Part shown: positions 24,701-34,600 of the stretch, in pieces
How the letters are laid out: each line of letters opens with the position of its first letter
How positions within the stretch are numbered: the stretch's first letter is position 1
From: Ciona savignyi
Lineage: Eukaryota; Chordata; Ascidiacea; Phlebobranchia; Cionidae
Length of the DNA: 64,000 nucleotides
Assembly (NCBI GenBank): GCA_000149265.1
Contig: CH001403.1
Span: forward strand, 986,920 to 1,050,919
Direction: 5' to 3'
Position numbers and translations under genes: made by a program
The notes under the pieces: model-generated
Databases searched by the model: none
What the model was told of the DNA's origin: nothing
The model's input: the letters and a program-made list of their open reading frames with translations, nothing else

Positions 24701-26505
24701 ATGGATTATTCTGCAACTACATCGAAACGGTTGTTCCTTGGAAATAATACGTCACGTCCGCCTAGTTATACAGAACAACAAGCAACACTGTCGGATTCGA
24801 TTCGTTGTGTAAGTAGTTTAGATTGAACGTATGCAGTTGTAGCAGATTGCATTAATTAAGCAACGTAATTATTTTTATATGGATACCAGTTGGAAATAGT
24901 TTAATTTAAGCGAAAACATTTATCGATTTACCGCAAGCTCTTTTTCGAAATGAAAGAAAAAAACAGAAATTAGTGTTTTGCGAATCGATTGTGCTTTCCC
25001 GTAGATGTATCACCTTGCCTTTAAGTGGTTGGAAGGAAATTAAGTAATTTTATACACTTATCGTTCCGCTTTATTGGATGGTTCAGGTTAGCTTGGTATT
25101 TAAATGATGCAAATCCGTAGTGAATAATTTGCTCAAACTATCTTAATAATATTCCAAATGATGTTCGCCTATAATCAATTTATCAAAGCTAAAACACATG
25201 GTTAATGAAAATACACCAGTATATTTCGCCAATTATTATTTGTATAAATCGACTGTGTAATATACCACAGCAAATTTGAAATTATTATAAATTTAAATAA
25301 AAAAACAGGATTGAAACTTTCACATACGTCATAGACATAGGATAGATTAAAATAGTATTTTTTGCAATTAGTTGAGCGTTTTTTATAGTTGCCCAAATTT
25401 GGTATGTCTGATAAGTAGTCTGTAAATTGCTGCGTATGAGTGCGGAGAGCCCAAAGCGAAAAATTAAAAACACTGGTCTTTGTTATTCATCGTAGCCAAC
25501 ATTGTGTAATAGCTTCGGGAACTGAACCGTGGATAACAGTGAGCTAACAGCAGCAGTAATAAATCCTTTATCAGTCTGTATCTTGCAAGTTATCCACCGA
25601 TAATAATTTCTTTCCCGATTTCGAGGTTTGAATAACATGATATATATCATCCGCACAAAAACGCTGTTCCCGCAAACCGCACTGCTACCGCAAGCCAAAC
25701 TAAACCTCAACCCAAACCGCAGGACACGGAAGCACTACAGCAGCTCGCAACACTAACATGCGGAAGGGAGTGTGTGATGGCACAAACCGTCATCGACCGA
25801 CTACTGGGAAGACTTGTCAGTTTGGAAACCGAACGCACAGAGGTAAGAAAGCGAAAATGAAAATATTTTATTCAAATCATTGTGGGTGGTTGGATTTCAT
25901 AGTCTGATGTAAAACTTAGTCATGTTAATACGTTTGTAATTGTATAACATAATCATAATTAAAAATATTTATTTTAGTTGCTTGCCGCAAACCGAACATG
26001 GGCAACACATTACCAACTGGTCCAGGAGAAACACAAAAAAGAAATAAAACAAATGGAAGAAAAGTTGAGGCGACGAAATGAACAAGTTATCGCTACTGAG
26101 GGGAAGTTACCTTCGTCGATACAAGAAGCACTTGAACAAATCAACCTTCTAAAACACCAGGTGATGACTTAGCACTTAATGATATAATTCAACGAGGTTG
26201 TAAACATGTAGTCGTGTGACAATAAATGAGTTCTGCAGGGTATTAGGTGTGAGGCTTCACACATGGGTGCAAAGCATAACTGTCGGTCCATACCACATAG
26301 ACTACATTCCATATAATTGTAATACAACTCGACTTCTAATACCCGATGTCACCACCAGGCACAAGTCTACAAAGAAGATTTCAAGGAGGAAAGAAAATCT
26401 AGAGTGCGCGCGCATGCACAAATGGACGTTTTAAGAAGTGAACTCAAGCGTGAACGAAAGTCACGAGCTAAATCAAATCGCACATCCGAGAATCATTCGT
26501 CATAA
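24701..26505 (+). CDS. short TNIP/ABIN-like paralogue with AHD1 and UBAN
   Basis: Exons 24701..24808, 25723..25842, 25978..26160 and 26359..26505 all join in phase 0 and give 185 aa. The third exon begins LLAANRTWATHYQ, aligning with the ABIN homology domain 1 (LRVNKQWDSQYRR in the upstream neighbour). The last exon begins AQVYKEDFKEERKSR, a UBAN core with D-F-x-x-E-R kept, then a basic tail. The ABIN N-terminal region and the long spacer between AHD1 and UBAN are missing. It lies 4 kb downstream of the larger gene on the same strand, so tandem duplication followed by shortening is likely. It should bind ubiquitin chains and possibly A20. It could be a competitor or a decaying duplicate, but open exons, consensus splice sites and a good promoter favour a working gene. 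Confidence 0.75.
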
Positions 26506-26714
26506 ACTATCACGTGACATCAATAGACGCCACACTATGATATTGTTGCACTGCCAAAATGTGTGATGTCATGGCTGCTGCAAATATGTAGAAGATTGAT
26601 TCAACGACAAGAAAATTTTCTTTGATTTTTCACTGTCATTATTTACCGCAACACTGTGTGCCGAAATCAGTATGCACTTTTAACCTAATACAATCGTTTA
26701 TAGGAAAAACGTGA

Positions 26715-26846
26715 CCGGTTTCAGTTTAATTAGATACGGTTCTTCGCAGAGCTTGATTGTGTATTACGCACTTCACTCGTCTTTCTACATCGCTTACGTT
26801 TTCCCGGTACGTAAGACGGATTTTGGTCACGTATGCACGAAGGAGC
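26715..26846. repeat. 132-bp element, copy B, downstream of short TNIP-like gene
   Basis: About 95% identical to copy A (21528-21659). Here it begins 209 nt after the stop codon and is flanked by ACGTGACC on the left and GGTCACGT near the right end, a short inverted repeat not seen whole at copy A. Confidence 0.85.
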
Positions 26847-29663
26847 TATATTTGTATCTGATGAGTTAGAATGACATGGTAGGGATACAATATAGTGACA
26901 TAGGGGCGGAAAATGCGCAGATCACGGCTGTTTCGTGCACATAAAGGCTTCTATGTGACGAGGAGTTCGAAAATGACCACGAAGGGATTTTTTGTCTATG
27001 ACAAAGCTATAGTTCAAAGGTTCAAACCATTATATAATAGCTGTTATCGCCATAATTTCAAAGGAATTGCTCACTGAAACTCCCCCGCAATGTTAGAAAT
27101 AGATAGGAAACTACAGGGCTAAACGGGCGGATACTATAAGACCGTGTGACTATGAGTAATTTAAAATGCTGATTTAAAATACGTGATCTTATTCTTGTTT
27201 TATAGCGAAGGGTGTTTTTTTAAGATAAGTTGAAACATCACGAAGTTACCACAATCTTGGGCTGCATAATGCTGGTTAGAATTTAATTGGCGGTTTGTAT
27301 GTGCGGACGGGAAAGACCGTGGTGCAGTCACATGTAATCAATTGTTATTTTACGTGACTGTTCGGTAAAACTGACTAATTGCGTCACGAGCCTTGGTATA
27401 TTAAGTAGCGTGTGAAAAACTGAACTCGCCACGTTAAAGCTAAACACTTTATATGTAATAATGTTAAAATTTCTTGGGTCATAATTTTAATAGTTTTTGC
27501 GTTTTGAAACTTTGTAGCCTTCATGGAATAAAGCAGCGGAATTCCCATATTGTGTGAACTGTTTAGTCAGGAAGTATTACAATCCTGTTGGAGATTGGCT
27601 TCCTGGACCAGAACAATGAAGTGTGTCTGCAATCCATGAAATCGAGCAGAAAAGTGTTAGACAGATGCCCAGCTATATCTTCCATGTGGTCACTGCCTGC
27701 TAGATTCCAGTGAACACCAAGAAATATTACTCGTTGTAAAACACATGTAAAACAAAATTACTACCCGACAGACGACATTGTTTTGCAAGTCATAAAATGT
27801 AAGGCAGGACAAGCTGACAACCATACTTCAGCAATTTGACAACATGACAAAGACATACACTTGTAACAACACGCAGGTTATGCTTCTGTTATGCCCGTCA
27901 CACATAATACACATGCTTTACTATTTGAAGAGATACCACGCACTGTTTTAACATTCCTTTAGCAGAGCAAAAAAATATAATGCTCAAGTTAAAGATTTCA
28001 TTTCTAAACTTGTTTTAAACTTCACACAGGAAGCATAAAATTGTAATCCAAATTTTGTTCGAATAATCACGTAACACCTCTAGGTTTGTATGGGAGATTC
28101 CACCCAAATTTCCTGAATTCGAAATAACCCAAAAATAATGTTTTTCTTGATTTAGCCTAGATCGAATATTTTAGCCCCGGGCTCAAAACTACGTCGTTGT
28201 ATCGGGTTCCTCCAATTTATTGACCTCCATTGATAATTATAAGGCCGGTCGAGTTCACAGATCGGGCATTTTAACTTTTTTGATTTTTTCCTGAGTCCTA
28301 AAATAAAAAATCGTCGAACCGACAAGGGATTTGTCGAACATGGTCTCAACCCAGTAGATTTATGAGTTGTTTTTACCTGAAAAAAAACTTTTCCATTGAA
28401 AAAACACACTGCAAAAGCTTAGGTAACCTGATGGCATTGAAATCCATTTTGTAATAGAGGCTACACGATTAGAATAATACTTTTATATAACGTTTTTAGA
28501 ACAAAGACATGAAAAGCAACATATTTTATTTATCTCTGATAATAACGGAAAACTGTTTTTAAATTGAGGTGGCTTTATATAACTATTCTTTTAAAATCGT
28601 AGTTTTTCCTCAACGTTAACTATAAATGTAAAGTAGCCTACACTATAAAGTTAACGTCGTTGGAGTTACATGACTGTCGCCAGTATACAAGCGGGGCAAA
28701 GCATGCGTGGTAGCATGTAAAGTGCACATTGCACGCACAGTGAAATTCAGTTCAAGCTCAAAAACGTACCATGTGAAAAAAGGTTATAAGACGCGCACAA
28801 GCTATTAGAATTAGACGATGATCGTGTGTGGAGACTGCTAACTTCCATAATTGTTATATATATATACATATATATTTTGCTACTTTCTTTTGTTGTGCAA
28901 TAATTACCTTGGATTGGGTTACACGCGGTTTTTTTTAATTAACAAATTTATTTTTTAAAGTTATAACCTCCGTAGGTCATGTCAATAAGGCACCTCATGG
29001 TAGGTGCTTCAAGCAAGTGGTTTAAGGAGATGAACTTAAAACCATACAACGATTCTCAGGCTTGTGCACGTCGCATTCCAAGTATTGCGATATCACTTCT
29101 GTCTGGCGAACCAAAGAAATCAAGAAAATTATAATCTCCCATTCGAAATTTAAAAACAAATCTTCGTAAAATTTGGTATATGAAAGGTAGATCGGTACGT
29201 ACACAAAAATCTGTCAGATTTTCTATTTGCAAATCTGTGATTCATCCGTTGGGTATTAGAAGTTGTGGTCACGAGTCTTGAGCAATCCAGCAGCCATTTC
29301 CTTCCCAGAGCATACACACGCCATATGCGGATATTGGTGATACAGCTTTAAAGCAGACGCTTACAGTTTAGTTAGCAATAGATTAAGTACTAGTTTGATT
29401 TCTAAGTGTATCTCCTTACTTCATTCATGTTGGTAATATTACGAATTCCAACATTAAAAAACAGAGATAACGACAGTCTTTAGAACATGTTGTTGTAGCA
29501 AGTATGAGCGAGTTAATATATATGAGGTATTCTATAGCATGTATATATATAGTTCTTAGTAAAGATTAAGTTCATGGACACGGTTCAAAAGTACCTACTC
29601 AAATTTCATATTTTTAAAATAATATTATTATATATTGTGTGTAATATTATTTGTATATATTTC
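26847..29663. other. intergenic stretch without a supported gene
   Basis: Only short chance frames. A TA dinucleotide microsatellite is at 28854-28876 and a kappaB-type match, GGGAGATTCC, at 28092-28101. A 5' exon of the JmjC gene could lie here but none is identifiable. Confidence 0.5.
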
Positions 29664-29674
29664 AGAGGAATAAT
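29664..29674 (+). promoter_or_regulatory. acceptor-like AG, possible spliced-leader trans-splice site
   Basis: TATATTTCAG ends at 29665, only 9 nt before the ATG of an intronless coding region. Ascidians add a short spliced leader at such sites; a normal 5'-UTR intron is the alternative. Confidence 0.45.
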
Positions 29675-31315
29675 ATGGCTTGTTTATGGATTTGTGCATT
29701 ATTGCTGCACTTCTGCAATGGGCTAAGTGAGGTACCGGTCGGTCATCTGAAACCTTTAGGCTTTCAAAGACCACCCAGCGTGATTATTGACGAGTTCACA
29801 GTCGACAACGCACCCTCTCCTGTGGACTTTTACCGGAACTACGTGAGCCAAGGAAAAGCGGCAATTTTTCGTGGCGCTATTTTGCAGAGCAAAGCTTTTA
29901 AGACATGGAGCGACGAGTATATACGTGAAACTTTTGGGGAACTCGAGGCGAGAATTGAAGGCAAAAAGGAAAAGGGAGGCGGGATACCAGCAGGGGAGAC
30001 CTATATGGGAAGGGACACCTTCCGACACTTTGTAGACACGTACCACAACTCCAGCAGCTACATGGTTTCGGAACTACCGGAGCAAATGTACAAAGATGTT
30101 GGGGTGATACCGTCTGTAGGAGCTTGTGGGCTGATGGCAAAACGATTCGTGGAGATAGATATTTGGTGGAATGGCGGTGGTGGGAAGAGTATCATACACA
30201 AGGATGCATTTAACCAAATCAACTGTCTATATAGGGGGACAAAGCAATGGAAAATATTCGAGTACAAGTATGAGAAGTGGATCTACCAACAGAAGGAACG
30301 AGAAGAGGGAATTGGAGGATTCTCTAAGGTTAATGTGGACAGTGTTGACCTTATACGTTACAAAGATTTTGCGAAAATCCCATGGTCTAATATCACCATA
30401 TTTGAAGGCGACTGTCTGTATTTGCCAAAAAGCGATTACCACCAGGTTTTCTCCGAAGGCACGAACAACCTGGCAGTCTCGATATTGTTTAGTAGACTGG
30501 ATGATTTGGCGGAGTTTGATGCGTCGGATTGTGCGGATGATACGGATTACAAAGCGCTGAAGCCTTTAAGTGAGTTTGACGTTATGTGGAAATGGTCAGG
30601 AAAGGGGTACATGTCAATGGGTCGAGGAGACGTCGAAAATTATAGGGAAGAACTGATAGAAGTCGTCGACCAAATGAAACATTTTACAGCGAGTGATTTG
30701 GAACAAATGCACGGTATGGATATGACGGACCTAAGATCGAAGGAAAAGTTTCCAGACATAGAGCGACGAAATATGACCAAAGTATTTACAGTCTTTGATA
30801 AAAATTCCGACGGTATTCTGACTTCAGATGAAGTAAGAGCTGCTACATGGGAGGATTTCAGGTTGTATGGTCTCAATAGTGAAGAGTACGAGCCATCTAA
30901 CTCGTACATATTCGAGTACTCTTTGATACCATACGAAATGGTGCATGGGTTGTTAAAACGCGCATTGAAGATTGGCCCGATACTTACGCGAAAGCACTGG
31001 GTGAAAATATATGTGAAATACACCCAAGGCACACCCTATTATGCAAACAATGTGTTCAACGGATTGGTGGGGGATGGAGATCAGGTGGTGGTGAAAGATA
31101 TTACTGAGGACGATATGAAACAAGCGCTTCATGGTTGGATTAAATATTGGGCGCCGCAATACTCGAGTCTTCCCGTGCGACCTGATGCGGACGAGTGGGA
31201 GAGAGAGGAAGAGAGAGAGGAGGAGAGAGAGGAAGCAGAAACCGACAATGAAGATGAATATGAAGAAGAAAGAGAATATGACGATGAACAGTTGGATAAG
31301 AAACAGGAATTGTAA
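29675..31315 (+). CDS. ER-lumenal JmjC (cupin-8) protein with EF-hand, intronless
   Basis: 546 aa in one exon. The N-terminus is a signal peptide (hydrophobic core WICALLLHFC, cleavage expected near residue 18). The JmjC/cupin-8 fold spans roughly residues 35-280. The iron triad is visible as H175-x-D177 (IIHKDAF) and H256 (SDYHQVF), with the basic residue for 2-oxoglutarate likely in LYRGTKQWKIF. A canonical EF-hand loop, DKNSDGILTSDE, is at 375-386. A Glu/Arg/Asp-rich tail ends in KQEL, which fits the ER retrieval pattern [KRHQSA][DENQ]EL. It is therefore probably an iron- and 2-oxoglutarate-dependent hydroxylase of secretory-pathway proteins, perhaps calcium-regulated. The substrate is unknown. 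Human JMJD8 is an ER JmjC protein, but is much shorter and has no EF-hand that I recall. The ATG at 29675 is preferred because a splice acceptor separates it from the upstream open frame. Confidence 0.8.
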   Translation: MACLWICALLLHFCNGLSEVPVGHLKPLGFQRPPSVIIDEFTVDNAPSPVDFYRNYVSQGKAAIFRGAILQSKAFKTWSDEYIRETFGELEARIEGKKEKGGGIPAGETYMGRDTFRHFVDTYHNSSSYMVSELPEQMYKDVGVIPSVGACGLMAKRFVEIDIWWNGGGGKSIIHKDAFNQINCLYRGTKQWKIFEYKYEKWIYQQKEREEGIGGFSKVNVDSVDLIRYKDFAKIPWSNITIFEGDCLYLPKSDYHQVFSEGTNNLAVSILFSRLDDLAEFDASDCADDTDYKALKPLSEFDVMWKWSGKGYMSMGRGDVENYREELIEVVDQMKHFTASDLEQMHGMDMTDLRSKEKFPDIERRNMTKVFTVFDKNSDGILTSDEVRAATWEDFRLYGLNSEEYEPSNSYIFEYSLIPYEMVHGLLKRALKIGPILTRKHWVKIYVKYTQGTPYYANNVFNGLVGDGDQVVVKDITEDDMKQALHGWIKYWAPQYSSLPVRPDADEWEREEEREEEREEAETDNEDEYEEEREYDDEQLDKKQEL

Positions 31316-31392
31316 AATCCGTCCTCGTGCAAATGATGACTTGCGGAAATACATAAAATATAGGAATACGCAGAAGTATACGAATTTTACGA

Positions 31393-31398
31393 AATAAA
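31393..31398 (+). terminator. polyadenylation signal of JmjC gene
   Basis: AATAAA 78 nt after the stop. The PITRM1-like gene ends on the other strand 230 nt further on, so the two 3' ends converge closely. Confidence 0.6.
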
Positions 31399-31542
31399 TT
31401 ACCGTTTAACCTTGTTGAACTTATTTTCTAACATTATTGTGATTTACTGTAATTTTGCGCCAAGGTAAAATATCCATGCCAAATTTATCTTGTGCCATGT
31501 TTTACAAAAGATAAAGAAAACTAGAAAATCGAAAAGCTGTGT

Positions 31543-31548
31543 TTTATT
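31543..31548 (-). terminator. polyadenylation signal of PITRM1-like gene
   Basis: TTTATT on the plus strand reads AATAAA on the minus strand, about 80 nt after the PITRM1-like stop codon. Confidence 0.45.
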
Positions 31549-31628
31549 GCGATATACGCAAGTACTTGCAACAAAGTGGTATTGTAATTTTGCAGAGTTG
31601 TCATTGACTTTTACATCTTGTATTTTAG

Positions 31629-34600
31629 TCACGACGTATTTCGCATGGACTTCTCCTGCGGTCCAATTATGACCACACTGCTTGCTTTTGGCTCTTTTAA
31701 ATACCTGTCGAAGAATAGGAGTTGAAAGTAGAAACAAATATTTCAGTTAATGCTCTGCCGGAAACACATCTGTCAACAAGACAGAAGGTTGTATATTCGA
31801 AGCCTACTATGGCTCTCTGCACTAACTAAGAAAAATAAACACGGGCTGTTCATAAAACTAAGTCAGGAATCTGAGACAACAGTCAAGCACTGTAAAATGT
31901 GTGCGACGATAATTGTGGATAAATCCATTAATATGAGTTCGCACTCGCCAAGCTTTCGATACTCACAGATCGTTAGAAATATAAAAAGGCGGAACGACAG
32001 GAAACGAAAAGTTAAAACCGTTTACGTGGTGTTTGAGCAAACATGCTCTTTCGACTAGCTATCATTCTAGCCTAGAAGAAAAACGCATATCCAGCTTCGT
32101 GTATATAGCCGACCGCATATATTGTATAAAAAACTACTCATCAAAATAAAGGTATTTTTAAAGGCTACAACATATCCAAATGATAAGTGCGCGAAAACTG
32201 TAATTGTATGTAAATATTAATTATTTTCTTATCTGGTGTTAATATTTAAAACATAAATCATCTGTCGAAAGCGCATAGTTAGAAAATTGTTCAATTTTTA
32301 GAACTCGAACACCATGGTAAAACTTTTCGTTTACGACCGTCGTTTCGCGTATTCTTTCTAGGTAAAAGAACTTTGGTCTTTAACTACAATATGTCCTTAC
32401 TTCATTGCAACATCGACCAACTGATCTTTAGCGACATCTAGCAGCCTGTCGCGGTGTTGTTGTATTGTGACGTCATTAAGTCCGGAATTAAAAATATTGA
32501 GACCTCGGTTGCATGGAGAGACTGGTGAATCGATCTGTGACGTTTAATATGTTTGTTAGAGGACGAATTCATCCCTTAATTAGGCAGTATGTTTTTAGGA
32601 ATATTTATTAATAGGATAGGATATTTATGTTTATCCCCGTGAATGGGAAAACCAAGGGGGTTAACACACGGGCAATCGTCAGATTACCTCGCGCCCACCG
32701 TCGGGTTACTGGAACTATTGCATTGTGTTGTGTATGATTCACATATTCCTTCAATTTGGTAGAACCCATTAGTTTGCTGGGTTCAGGCAATGTCCGTAAA
32801 GTGCCTTGCCCACGGACAGAACAGACTAGCTAGCGACCAGTTTCGTACCTGCAACAGTTCAGCTGATATGTGACGCACTAAACCATCAGAGTAACCCGTC
32901 GGATAATTTACACTGATTTTTATCTTTTCGCAATACTATGCACCTATTGTAAAAAAAATAAAACTCACTGATTGGAAAATTGCGAGTTTAGCTTCATCGA
33001 TATTCTCTTGGTCAAAGTCGCCATCTAACACCCATTTCACACCATCTTTAAATGCTTGGATGGTTTTCCAATTGTTGGGGTCCCGGTAAGAATAGAAACG
33101 AAATATTCCATCATCCCCATGTTTGGCCCCGCCCCCATAAGCCCCTCCTTTCTCCCTTAAAAATAAAAACATGTTTCTGGACAATCTTCTAATGTTAGAA
33201 CAATAACAGAGATGTTTGTTTTCATTTTATGTTAAACGGGTAGTAAACACATTTTATATAGCAGGCAAGATTATATAGTGTCCATACACATATAATCTTT
33301 CCATCCCTCAGTAAAGTTCACCAAGCTGATACAATGAACGCATATTCATGCACTTGACAACTTATTCAATCATGGCCATAGCAGGGACAGTGCAAGGAGT
33401 GAAATCCAGTGAGATTCTTAACTTACATTAATCAAGTGTTAAAGTTTAGAAAATAAGATAATGTTTCAATTTACACTTACCGGATCTGTTTGTGTAAAAA
33501 TTTGGTGGTTATAAGCCTCGCCAACAGCCTCAAAGCAGGGTTATCAGCGTGAGAATAAGGGGTGTTGGTTGCGATGCACATCGATGTAAAATTTACCGGA
33601 AGTGGCAGGTCATGAAAAGTTCTATTTGGAATGGAAAATAATAGGTTAATTGAAATAAACAAGAAAAAAAACTTAAAACCTCACAAAATTTGTGCAAAAA
33701 CATAAGATTGAATTCACAATACATTATTCAGGACAGGTCCAGGGTGGAACACCTTGACAAGGTAAACAACACCCTATTCATTTATATATACACCCTATAT
33801 ATTGGGCCTATATATTTTGATAAATCTGCTCTATCAAGGCAATCATTGACATTTCAAATAAAATAAAATGATTGCATTGATTGTTGTTGGAAATAACAAA
33901 TAACCTGTTTGAGACTGGGATTGAACTTTCAAAGTCGTTCCATTTAACTCTGGAACAGAAATCTTCTTCGTTGAGAGAATTTGTGACTAATGGCTCATCT
34001 GTTTATTTTGAATAACAGTTAGTCTAGTTAAATTTATTAAATATTTTGATCATTTTTGAGTTGGTGTATGTACATAAATTAACCTAAAGCGGTATATTCT
34101 TGTTAACTTTTTCTCTGTGGCAAGCATATTAAAGTATTAAAAATTACCGCATTCAAATTAAAATAACTTACTTTTTCCAACAACATCTGATAATTGTATA
34201 TTTTCGACAAATTTTGTAAGTGACGTGGTTGCTTCAGACATTGCGTTAGGTGTAGCGTGAAGTGCGAATCTCGAAACAGCATCCTTATTGATGCGTAACA
34301 CATATAATGCAATTTCATTCAATTTCATTATTATGTCATCAATGTCATTGCTATCCGCAATTTGCTTCATGAAGTTAACTTGGGTGAGTCCTGCAATTTG
34401 TTATTTTATTAATTATTTAAAATTTAGGTTCTTTTTTTTGTAAAATTATTTAATATTTCTTTGTTTTAATTTAACTGAAATTTTAATCCAATCTTTTCAC
34501 CTCCAAATTGTTCGGAATATCCAGCAGAGGGAGCTAGAGGTCTGGCGGCACTTTTCATTGCAAACAAGTGTCCGCTGAATGAAACGCTATTTGCCAACTC

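Noticed and set aside
30953..31354. Minus-strand ORFs opposite the JmjC gene
   Set aside because: They are shadows of the coding strand, including the antisense of its Glu/Arg repeats.
31750..32058. 102-codon plus-strand ORF
   Set aside because: It lies in the last intron of the PITRM1-like gene on the other strand, with no homology and a chance-like composition.
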